NCBI GenBank assembly: GCA_947034885.2
Contig: OX344751.2
Span: 4,898,001-4,962,000 of the forward strand
Direction: 5' to 3'
DNA length: 64,000 nt
Source of the DNA: Thuidium tamariscinum
Taxonomy: Eukaryota; Streptophyta; Bryopsida; Hypnales; Thuidiaceae
The translations under genes and the position numbers were made by a program. The stretch's first letter is position 1, and each line of letters begins with the position of its first letter. Positions 35,860 through 47,400 of this stretch are shown here, piece by piece. The notes beneath the pieces are model-generated. The model saw only the letters and a program-made list of their open reading frames with translations. It was not told where the DNA came from and did no database searches.

Positions 35860-36085
35860 GGAAAATTTCCTTCAAATCTTTTCAAATCCAATTAATTTTT
35901 GAATTGATTTTAATTCTAAAGAAATTGGTTGTCAATTTGTTTGTTTCCCTTTTGGCTTATTAGAATATTTTAATCAAATCTATCATCAAATCTTTTAAAA
36001 TCTAATTGATTTTAAATTTGCGTTAGTTGGCAAAGAAATTAGTTGTCAATTTGTTCTTTTCCCTTTTGGCTTATTAGGCCTAATA
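35860..36085. repeat. ~114 bp direct duplication in the spacer
   Basis: A phrase GAAATTGGTTGTCAATTTGT with CCCTTTTGGCTTATTAG at 35921-35967 recurs as GAAATTAGTTGTCAATTTGT with the same tail near 36035-36080, a spacing of 114 bp. Flanking text also matches partly (CAAATCTTTTAAAATC). Confidence 0.6.
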
Positions 36086-36539
36086 AAACAAAACCAACAA
36101 AATCCAAACTTTCTAAGAATCTAATTAATGACTAACTACCAAAGAATGTAGAACATTCCTAAAGAACGAGAATATTAGTAATAGTGATATTCCGAAGGAA
36201 ACTAGTTTTTTATTCCCAAGGGTCAACCATCAAGAATAAGAATCTATTTCTATAGTGTTATTCCCCCAAAAATCAATTGTTTATTCGTAATTGGCTTCAT
36301 GCGTCGAATTCCATCACCTTAATCATCCTAACCACTTTTCCTTCTCTCTCATTTTTGTTTAGTATGTTTTGCAAGTTTTTTGTGGAGAGAGGTGGCTATG
36401 GAGTTTAGAATGTGAAGAAGGTTATGAAATTTTTGTGACTTCCAAATGTTGGATTTTTGTTCAAAAAGTAAGGGTGTGGCGCCAACTGCCAACCATAAGT
36501 GTGAATTTATATCCAACTTTTGAGAGTTCCAAACTTACT

Positions 36540-36735
36540 TGAGTCCTTGGACTGAACCCGACTCCCCTCCAGCGACCTGGACTCCCCTCCCAACGCCCGC
36601 CTCTCCACCGGCCCGCCTCCGTTACCCGGCCCGCCTGGGTGGCTGTCCGCTTGGGTGTGTGCGCCTGGGGCTGTCCGCCTGGGTGTGCTGGTCCGCCTTT
36701 GGGGTGGTTTGGTGCACTGGTCCGCCCTTTTTATG
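36540..36735. repeat. GC-rich low-complexity patch in the spacer
   Basis: A 200 bp island of high GC stands in otherwise AT-rich DNA. It carries repeated CTCCCCTCC, GCCCGCCT, CTGTCCGCCTGGGTGTG and GGTCCGCC words. Frames across it are proline-rich on one strand and glycine/cysteine-rich on the other, as expected for low-complexity DNA; I do not call a gene. Confidence 0.55.
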
Positions 36736-36974
36736 TTAAAATTTGGAATTTTGGGATTCTCCACTATGTGAAATTTTGGGAATCCTCTCCAATTTTAAAA
36801 CTAATAATTTGGGTTTTTTACTTTGGAATGGTTTAATAATGGAACCCGAGAAATTTGGTTCTAAATAATTTCATTCCAAGGCTTGCGTGGTTTTTAACAG
36901 TTGAGTGTAAAATTCTCCCAATGTTTCAGTAAGTATTACGGGTGCAAAGCTCCGCCGTGTCTTGATAATTGTAG

Positions 36975-37140
36975 TATTTTGAGAATTTTATTCGCAAAAG
37001 GAGGTACACATGACAGTGTTTAAACCGGACTTTCACTTTAAACTCTTAAAATTTCCTAGTATTTTGGAATTTTGCAACCAAAGGAGGTACACATGACAGT
37101 GTTTGAACCGAACTTTGGCGCTCAATACTCAAAATCTCAG
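36975..37140. repeat. 83 bp-period direct duplication at the symmetry axis
   Basis: AAAGGAGGTACACATGACAG at 36997 recurs at 37080, followed in both by TGTTT-AACCG-ACTTT and preceded by a TAGTATTTTG phrase. The period is 83 bp. The repeat straddles the midpoint (37061) of the large inverted duplication. Confidence 0.7.
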
Positions 37141-37160
37141 TGAATTAGTATCAAAGAAAG

Positions 37161-38843
37161 TGTTGAGGCCTTACCTCTTGAGTGATGTGACAAATAAATA
37201 AAAGTTGAAGGGGCCCTAAGCCTTCAAATTTGAAGAAAAGAACTAAACACAAACAAGACTTGGCCAAAATCTTGGTCCAAGTAGTGCCCCAACCGTGTCG
37301 GTGGCACAAATAGCAGAAGAACAAAGTGTCGGTGCGAGAAATAAGGGTACTGGCAACCTCGAGGGGGGCCCTTATATACCCGTGGCCGGGCCCCTCTCGG
37401 TAATTGCCGGTGAGAACACTTTGTTACTTCTTATCCTAAACTACCATAATGTAATTTCAAAATATTAGTTGTTTAATGGTGGAAATTTCTAAAAACATCC
37501 CCATTTGGCAAAAGAAATCTTGGCCAAATCAAATCCAAGATCTTAACCCAAAATATTTTGGAATTAACCCTAATTTACTTAGATATTTTGCAAATTAACC
37601 AAAAGTCATTTTGAAAATTGTCTTTCTTTAGCCCAAAGATGGCTTTTTACGCAAGAAAGAGATCTTGACCAAATCCAATCTTTGATTTTCCAAGAGATAT
37701 TTCCAAAATCACTTCTAATTAACCGCAATTAACGATTAAAAAGTCAAACTAAGAGCTGACCCTCTCTATCTTTTAGGGAACAACTTGAAACGGAAAACCG
37801 TCTGCGCCATTGTCTTCAGAAGACCCCAATTAGCCTAAGGGACCCCTTACCCCTCACTCCTAGGCCATTTGTGTGCCCAAATTGGAATCACGGTAACTCC
37901 AATTAAAAGTCAAAAATCTAACTTCTAGGATTTGCGCATTTCGATGAATCTGTTAGGCCAGGGTCGTTAGAAATGTCCGTGAGAGTAAGGAATGACTCCT
38001 TATTTGCGACAATCGGACATCATTCGCTCCTGATACGCCGGTCAACCCGCCGCCAACTTGTAACTTCTAGTGAAATTCGATGTCAATGCCGGTTTTGGTA
38101 GTTGGGAATGTCGGAATGTCTTCAAACTTAACCGGGAGCTTATTAAGCACACAAAAACCTATCCTAATTTTTAGTGAGATTTTACCGCATCATACGTAAT
38201 TTCTATGAATTTACAAACATTTCTATGTGCGATTGACTTCCCATGGAGTCAACGTGGAATTTTGGAAAAATCCGAAATAAATTGGGTAACCTCTAGGGCA
38301 CTCCTAGATTCTTGGTGTAAGTTCCACGCAACCTTGCACCTTTCTAATTTTAGTAATTTGGAATTACTTTGCCCAATTGGACAATTTAATTCCCGATGCC
38401 CGGGAATCTTGGACAATTGTTTGATTCTTGTTCGTTCCTGGCATGCTCTTACCCTTGGAACACCTCTCTGTAGTCTTCAATCTCCAATCCTCCATCTTTT
38501 ATCTCGTGAAGTGCGAATTCTCCAAATCCATTGTAATGGTTTTTACCTTTAAATTCAATTTGTTCCAAAATTGAACTTAAGCCCTGGTAACTCTTCCACG
38601 CTCGTAGTAGACCCTTTTAGCTTAGTCAGTATGTCAGTGCATCCTTAAAAGGTTGACTTTGCACAGACAATTGCTAGAACTGACTAACTCTCTATTCCTC
38701 ATTTCTCTCGGAATTACTAAATCTTCACATAAACCTACTTTGGAGACTTAGAATGATTCAAATTTCTAGGATTAGGAATTTTCCACCTTCTAAGTTGATT
38801 TTCCACCATTTTGGCATAGACTGACACCAAAACTCCCTCAACA
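37161..38843 (-). mobile_element. LTR-like segment (possible solo LTR), 1.68 kb
   Basis: It starts TGTTGAGG and ends CCTCAACA, the TG...CA inverted ends of plant LTRs; the inversion extends by two bases each side (AG/CT). On the minus strand a TATATAAG box lies about 210 bp before the 3' end (37371-37378), the usual place for an LTR promoter, so I favour that strand. I found no clear target-site duplication, primer-binding site or internal coding domains, so this could be chance or another element type. Confidence 0.35.
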
Positions 38844-39355
38844 CTCTTTATATGTCTTTTTCTTGAATATTTTGACTAATTTTCGCTATTTAATCGTGAA
38901 AAATGGACTTAGAGTCCTGAGTGCCATCTCGAAGGCTCACAACCACCAGCAGCAAATGGAACTGAGTGGGAACAAGAAGAAGGGCTTCCATCAACTGCTA
39001 CTCGGATCAAGACTATGCCAGTGCAACTAGCAATAGAGTGGTCGTCCATTACCCCAAGGATAGTGGTTCCAATATTTTCTTCTAGCCTATAAGCTAAGTT
39101 AATTTTAAACTTCAAAAATTGAATTCTAAATATAACTTAAATTGAGAGGTTCTTTTCTAACCTTATAGCTTTTAAATTGTACAAGCCATCACAATTAATC
39201 AACATAATTAGTCAACCTCACAACAAATTCCAATAGTAGGTCTCATGCATTTAAATGCATTTAAATCTCATGTATATAAACAAATGATGTGGATTGTAGC
39301 TTTTGGAACTTAGCAAAAACAAACATACTACTTGAAAAAAACCTAATCCAAAGAA

Positions 39356-41456
39356 GATTCTGATTGTCTCCAAAGGAACTAGAGAATTTAATTTGCAATT
39401 GCTAAATTTAATAGAAGGCCTTCTACTTCCTCTACTTATTGCACTCCGTTCCTCTCTTCATTATATTGTCATAACCCTTGTTGTTTTGCGATATGCAAGG
39501 ACCAACATTCAAGGATAAGAATGCATACAATTGGTTGAAAGCAAACTCAAATTTCTTTATACTTCAATGGCACTTCTGATTTAGAGGATATCCAAATGAA
39601 AGCTTCTCTACCTTGTTTAGTGGCTAAAAGTATAGCTTCAATATGCACCCTAGGCCTTCCCATTGGTTGTTTAAAAACTTCCTTCTTTATAAATAGCTCC
39701 AACTCCAAGTTAGCATTGAATGTTGAAAAGTCATGTTCTACTTTCTCTTCTATATCCTCTTTGTCAACAAGAATAAACTTATGAACTCAAAAGTTTAGTT
39801 GGGCCATACTATCCACTTTCCAATAAGAATATAGTGACTCACAATACTGTTTGCAAACCCAACCTTAAACTTTAACACTCACAAGTAGTTCATCTTACTT
39901 ACACAAACAAGGTTCTAAAAAGGGTTGCATATGCGGTTAGGGTAGGGCCAATGATGATGATTGATTCCTAAAAGACCAAATGACCGTTGAATGCACACAA
40001 GTAATTTCGGGTAGGTGCATACAAAGTCATTATTTAACAAATATTCTTCAAATTTGATACAAGGCATGAATATGTACCCCTTTGGTATGAATACAATTCT
40101 TTCTATGATTGAGTGACAAGATTAAAAATTAAGCTCCCTTGGACATTTTGGGTAGTCTAAGCAACTTTGATGAGCATGGACTAAACTCTTCTTATAATTT
40201 TGAAATTTGGCAATTACATAACTTATGTAATACAAGATGTAAATGTAAAAAAAAAATAATTATGTAAAAAGAAAAAATTTCACTTGAAGAAAAGTTAACC
40301 TTGGACTACCACCAACACCATTTTTTGGCGTTTAGATGACAGTCCAGGGCCAAAAGAAGACGGTCATAGTAGTTTTTTCAACCACTTTTTCTTTAATGAC
40401 ATGTCATGTTGAGTTAAAAAGAGTATCCAACTAAGTTTTAGTTTAACTAATGTTTGTTTTCATGTAGTTGAGAAGTAAATGAAGAAAATGGATGGCAAAA
40501 TTTGCTATTTTAGTGTATTTTGAGAAATTGAATAAATGTGAAGTTTCTCTAGGAAAATGATATTTTTTGAGTCTGAGCCCACCTAATGAATTAAAGGTCT
40601 TCTACTCTAGTTTCTACTCCAATTGAAATTTTGTAAAAATTCGGTACATTTAATACTTTATTGCAATTTGAACTTTGGATGTATTTTCAATGTCTACTGC
40701 ATTATGCTAGTAGAGGTACACGGAAATTGAGATTACACAATGATGTTTGTCACTGTCACGTACACATGGTGAAAATTTCAAATTTTTTGAGATAATTTTC
40801 TATTTGATATGATTTTTTCTTCACTGTCTATTCAAAAATTCTCAGAAAAATCAATTCTCTTCAAAAAAATTCTAAATTTTTTGTGAAGTAGAGAAGATAT
40901 GTAATTCCATCTATGAAAAATAAATTAAAATTTTTTCATAGATATCTAATTCTAGAACAGCAACAAACTGAGTGACGAACAACCAGGCTTGAAATCGGTG
41001 GTTATAGGTCCGTCCTTTTAAGGGTTAAAAGTCTATTGGCCATCTTGAGCAAGATCATGGAAAGAATCTTTTTTTTTCTACATTCAAACATATTTGTGCA
41101 ATCTATGCAATCACAGGTGTCGTGGGGAGACTCCCCGTCACTGAACTACTCGAATGAAATTTCCCGTTACACATCTTCCATCTAGCACATACATCACAAG
41201 TCGTAAACGACAACGTTTGGATTGGAGGCAAACGTCCAGAGCGAACCGAGGATGATTGTCGTATGTAACAATTCAGAGATAGAATTTTATAGAGACAAAT
41301 TGCTGTGCGTGGCCTCCCAAGGCAGCAACCACAGGAATGAATCAAATTGCATAATGTACACATAATCCTGTACAGAAACCTCCCGACCAGTGCGAGCATC
41401 TCAACACCAGAGATCACTTCCCACTATACCGTATGTATCACTTCCTGCTGAAACTA
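39356..41456. other. 3' flank of kinesin copy 2
   Basis: Mirror of 32666-34766: AT-rich DNA, then the probable 3' UTR from about 41087 towards the stop codon. The frames on both strands are short and unidentified. Confidence 0.5.
39962..41029. mobile_element. Possible diverged relative of the ~950 bp TIR family (right arm)
   Basis: Mirror of 33093-34160, with the same tentative terminal similarity. It shows that this stretch was already present when the arm duplicated. Confidence 0.35.
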
Positions 41457-44400
41457 TCACCGATATATGGCAGGGCTGCTCAGAAATTGCTGAGAGGCTG
41501 CCGCTGGATTCGATTTCACCGGAGTATGGAACGTTCGCAATTCACTCAGACGCCTCTTTTCCCCAGATATTCTCGTCTGCGTTAACCACGTTAACACTTT
41601 GTGAGTTTGACGACGACCAACAAACGCGACCGTTAGGACACCAGATGCCAGGAAACAGCCACGACAAGAAAAATTCGACAAATAGAATACCTTCAATCTA
41701 AATTCAGACACTTCGTCTTCTGCAGTTCGTAGCCGTGACTCCAACTGCCGGACTGCATCCATTGCAGCAGACTCATCAACTTGCCTCACGGAGTTCGCAC
41801 TGCCTGCTGCCTGTTCACATAAAGGGCACCCAATTAGTACCAACAGATGTAAACGACCGCCATGTCCAACCACAAAATTCGACGAGATGCGAACCGGTAC
41901 CTGTTGAATCGCATTACTCAGAGTGATAAATTGCTGGGCGAGCTGGATATTACTTTCCTCAGCTTCCTGTTTCACACAGTTGAGCATTAATCGTCAGTCC
42001 TCCGTCTTCCAGAAACCACTAAGTTGATCTTTTTCGCTCACTGAGTGTGATTCCTCGGCCTCGCGCGTCACTCGGTCAGACTACACAATTAACTCTGCCT
42101 CTCTCCGACACCGCAGTACCTGCAATTTGCTTCGGAGTCGCTGCTCTTCGTCGATGTTAGGGAACGGAGTTTTGCCTGCCGCTATCCGGTAACGCTCAAG
42201 CTCGGCTTTAACTCTGCCAAACATCATTTCCGCACGTCTCATCTTCGTGCTAAGGTCCTCCACCTGTAGCCTCAGCGAATTGTTTTCGTCCTGCAAACAG
42301 AACGACCGTCAGTAAACGGAATGCTGATCAAGTCGAGTCGCACAACTTAAAAACGCAAAACCCGGCAACACAAACTCTGCAGCCCGATAGTGCGCAATAC
42401 CTTGATCTTAGCGTGGTGATGAATCCGTTGCTGAAGGTTCTGCTGCCCAGAAAGCTTCTTGATTTCTTGCTCCAACTCTCCCAACCGTTTCTGAAGCCCT
42501 GCACTCTGAGCCTGCACCATCGAGAAAGAATTCAGTGAAATGCTGGCGGCCATCAACGACCAAAACGGCAACACTGTGTCCCGATGCAAATCTACGGCGC
42601 ACACAAATCCACATGAAAACGTGAATACCTTGAGTTTCTCATTCTCCGCGGTCAAGGTGTCGTCGCGGAAACGCATCTTCTCCGCGGAGGCACGAGAAGC
42701 TACAATCTCGGCCTGCTGTCTTGTGATTTCCTCCAGCCAGCTGTCGAGTAAGCGAAGACGTCAATCAGATTAGCAAATAACTGGGGCTCAGACCCATCTG
42801 TTGGGTTGAGCTACCTCCTCCAACCAGATCCACACGGCAGCTAGTGTAAAACAACCGACAATCGCATGATCGTACCTGTCTCTCTCTTCGATAAACTCGT
42901 TCAGCTTCTTCCGCAATCTTTCCAATTCAGCATCTTGGACGGTATCCTGTCAAGTGCCGTGCTGTGCAGGTAAGACAAAGAAGCAAAACGTCCCCCCTGG
43001 ACGAACAAGTCACCGAGCATGAGCTAAAACGTACAAACTTGACAGTAACTAACCGGTCTCTGGTTCTCGATGCTTTGTCGCCGAACAGTGGCTACAATCT
43101 CCTTCACTTGTGGATGGTTCAACTGCTCACATCCGACACACAAACGTTAGAAGATTCCCACCTGCAGTCAACTCAACATACGTCGTCACCCACGGCAGAA
43201 GTTACAGAGACTGTCAAGATATTCACCTTCATGCTCTGAACATCCAGATTGCAGCGGACCAATCCACGAACCACGTCGTGCAAATCACTCTCAAGCTCGG
43301 CAACTTTCGCATTCAAACCGTACACCTGCATCCAACCACGCACCAAGTTCCGTGTGAGTTCCCGGAACTAAACCCACTCTACCAAACGAATCGGAAATCA
43401 TGAGCAGTCAACGCACGGCTCACAAGGGCTGCCACTCACTTCCTTCAGGCGCCCTGCGGCAAGAGCTTCAAGCTCCTCGATTCGGCGCCTAGCGGCGGCG
43501 TCTGCGTTTCGCAAGTCCATGCATGGTCCCATACTAGACGTTCTGGCTAGAGACTTGACAACACCGTTCTCCATCAATGCCTCCAGCCCCTTCACCTGTG
43601 TGGACAGTGTCAATCGTGAGATACACCAAGCCTGTTTCACACCCAAAATATAACAACAGAACTGTCATCCTCCCAAACTCTCAAGGAAACCAATGCTAAC
43701 GAGGTACTCCGACACGTTTGACGCCCTCTCACGGGTCATATCTAGCTAATGAAAGACGATTGACGGCACCTTCTGCTGACTTTCGGTCGTCTGCCGTCCA
43801 GCTGCTAGTGTCACTTGGCTGATGTGGCCGTTCAGAGTCTTGATCTGCAAAATGGTTAACACCATTCTCGCATCGTCAGCACAGACAACGGAGGCGGGAG
43901 CACATGTGACGGTCTCCAGTGGACAATGCCCAAATACCGAGACGGCTCCTATGACGTCTGCAGTAAAACTGCTGCTACAAAATCGCGGCACTTCGCCAGT
44001 GCTCTTACCTGTTTATCCTTCTCGTCACATTGAGATTGCAGATTCTCTAGTCTTTGATGCGCCATTGACAGCTCCGCTTCCACGACTCTCAGCTTCCTAT
44101 ACGATTCAAATACAGAGATCAGTCGACCTTCACGACTTCAGTTCCGGCCCCAAACAAACGCCCAACCCAGTCAACAATACTGGTGCAGGCACACGAGCAG
44201 ACCCATACCTTTCGAAAGCCTGCTTCGCAGGTTGTGCTTCTCTGGACTCCAATGCCGAAAGCGTCGACCCGAGCTGCCTCGATTTTCTCAGGTCCTTCTC
44301 GACTTGCTCTCGCAATTCACATTGCTCCTCCACTTGCTTCTCAAGCCCAGTCACCTGTCAAAAAACTTCATGTTAGATTCTGGCCCTCTAAGATGATAGG

Positions 44401-47400
44401 ATACTTGACGAAAAAGGAATGGAAGCTTCCAGAAAAGACGAACGGCTCACTTGATCCTCAAGGACGGAAACTCTCGTCTTCAATCGTTGCTCGTTGGCCA
44501 TCATCTCCTCCGCCCTGCTTTCAGCATAGGTCTTGAACACCGCTGCAGACTGCACTCCACGGTCAAGTCACCGTCAGATCCTAGCCCCTTGGACATGGAC
44601 CACTTGCAAAGCACTCTCCAAGATAACAACGATGCGCTTAAAGCGTACCTGATTACATTTCATCAGATCAGAGAAGTGTAAGGGCTGGGAAAAGGGAGAG
44701 AGCGCACATGCGAACCACGGTAGTTACCTGCCGGGCTTTGGCAGCATCCGCCTCGCCTTCTGATCGAGCTGCTTCCAGCTCCGACTTCAGGGACATCACA
44801 ACACATTCTTGTTCCTTGGCCAGGGCGTCCAGCGACGCCAAACGAGCCTCCAGCCCTGCCACTTTCGCACGCAAATTTGCGTTCTCCACCGCTGCTTCTG
44901 TCGCGCTCGCAGCGTCACTGGCAATGCCGGCTTCAAGCTTTTCGCGCAGGTCCGACTCAAGAGTGGCAGTCCGCTCTTTCAACCTTCTCAACTCCTCACT
45001 CTTCTCCTCTAATTCCTTCTGAAGCTGACCGATGCTCCTTGCCGCGCTCTCAGCCTCCACGGTTCCCGTCTCTTCCAGGAGATTGATGTCGTATTCAAAG
45101 CCTTTGATGAGTTCCTCTTTCTGTGCCACCTGACTTTGAAGACCGAGTACCTGACTGCGCAACTGATCCACGTCGACCAGTGCCAGCTTCGCGGCATCGG
45201 CCTCCTGTCGATTGGCCTCGCGTTCCGCCTCAATCTCTGCCAAACGCTCTTGCGTTTCTTTCATTGCTGACTCTAAAACGGACAAAGTAGCATCTCTCTC
45301 ACTCACCGCGGCCAGGAGTTGAGACACGGCAGCTTCAGACATCTCAAGCTCCACCCTAGTGTTTTCAAGATCTGCACAAGCAGATGCTAGATCAGCTGCC
45401 TGCTCAGAGGGTACCGAATCAACACACTGCCCCTCTTCTATAAACTTACGCCGAGCTTCCTGTGCATTCTCTAGCGCGGCCTCTAGCGTGGAAATTTTAC
45501 TCGTGCTCTCCGCTACAACGCTTTCCAATGCTTCCACCTTCAGAGCGAAGCTAGAGATTTCAGTTCTGTGCGCTTCCATGATAGACTTCACGTCTTCTTG
45601 AATTTCAACTACAGGAAACTCAAAGAAGCTACCGCTTATATCCGCTCTCAGGGATTTCATGTCCACGACCAAAGTCTCCATCTCTTTCTCACAGTGGCTC
45701 TTCGTCATATCAACTTCCTCCTGCGCCGAAGCAAAAGCGGCTATGCTTTCCAGAGACAGGCTCACGGACTCCTCCACTTCTCTACAACTCTCCTGTCCAC
45801 AATCTTTGTCCTCTGCAGATGCATTTCGGGTTTCCTCTATCCTCTTTCTCACTGCAGCGTACTCCTCGGCCTCTGCCCGAGCAGCATCTCTTTCACGCTT
45901 TCGCTGCTCCCTCAATTCGCACTCTAACTCGATGGCCGCCGCCAAGGCATCATCTCTCTCATTCTCTAGCTGCTCTCTCCGTGACCTCCATTGAGCTTCA
46001 GAGTCCGTCAACCTCACCACGACATTCTCCAGCTCGAGCTCGAACGTCTCCACTTGCTCTCGCCGCCTCATGATCTCCTCTTCGGCATCCGTCAACTGGG
46101 CTTCAAGTTCCGCGATTCGTGAAATGGCTTCGTCTTTTTCTCTGATCGTTTTCTCCATTTCGATCTCCGTTTCCTTGTAGTGCACCATGGCTTCCTCCAA
46201 TTGCAGCTTTACGGACAAAATTGTGTTGTCTCGCTCTCGAAGTTTACAACGCAACTTTTCGCACTCCGCGCTGGTGCTCTTCACGACCTGCTTCAGCTCA
46301 TCAAGAACATGGTCCTTCCCACTTTCACCATCCTCTGAGCTAGACCTCTTCTCGTCCGAGACGCTATCCACAGGTTTCTCCAGTCGAGAAATCTCTAATT
46401 GCAGCAGTTCTTTGTCTGCATTCAACCTCGACCTTTCCCCTTCCCACTCCACGGCCATTGTTGCATTGGCGTCTACCAGTAGCTTCACCTTCTCCTCTGC
46501 ACCAGCTAACGCGGCCCGAGCTTTGGCCAATTCCACCTCGTCACTCGCGGAGGAAGCATCCTTGCCTGCACATTTATCACCCGCTTCGAATCTATCGCTG
46601 CGACTCTCCAACGAAGCAATGCTTGCCAATACGGCATCCTTCTCGCAAGCTACACACTCGAGCCGGCTCTCAAGACACTTTTTCTCTTCTTGCAGTGCCG
46701 CCACCTCCGCTCCCTTCTCTGTCAGTTGGGATCTCATCGCTTCGATCTCCGATACGATCGTATCCCTTTCATGCCCCCAACTCTCTTCCGACCTTGAAAA
46801 TTCGTGCATCACCACAGTCAGAGCATCCAGCTTCCCCTGGGCTTCCATCCGGTTCACTCTCGCTCTCTCCAAGCGCTCCTCAAGGAAGACATGCTCTTCT
46901 TCCTTATCAGCTCTTGACTTCTCCAGCTCATCGATCCTCCTGCTCATGCTGGCGATGTTCTCCTCAGCAGCCTGAAGCGTAGATTGGGCAGCCGTCAATT
47001 CTTCGCGTGGTACGGAGTCGCGTTCCGTCACGTCCCTCAGATCCATCTGCGCCCGTTCCAGATCCCTACGAGCAGATGCCAGACTCTCTTCCCTCTCGGT
47101 CAACGCCAGCGATAGCTGGACGGCCCCAGCTTCTATCGAACGAACTTCGGTCACCAAAGCTTCCTTCGCTGACGTCAAGTCCTCTATTTCCGACTGCATG
47201 GACGCGATTCGGTCGTCAGTGTCCGTACACATCGACTGGATAAATTGCAGTCGATCGCTGATTGCTGATTGCGCATCCATCGTTGAGACCTCCAAGTTCA
47301 GACTGTCTCGCTCTCTCCTCAGCTCCAACACTTCGTTCTGCAAGTGAATCACGTCTTCCTCACTCATATTTCGGGCAGTGGACAGCTCTTCCAACTCCAT

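Larger units (their letters stand above)
34767..39355. other. Single-copy 4.6 kb spacer between the arms
   Basis: The two ends of the spacer do not pair with each other, so symmetry stops abruptly at 34766/39356. No intact gene is found. The spacer contains a 114 bp-period duplication, a GC-rich low-complexity patch, an 83 bp-period duplication and an LTR-like segment, listed separately. The frame at 38909-39115 (-) is unidentified. The symmetry axis of the two arms falls at 37061. Confidence 0.8.
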
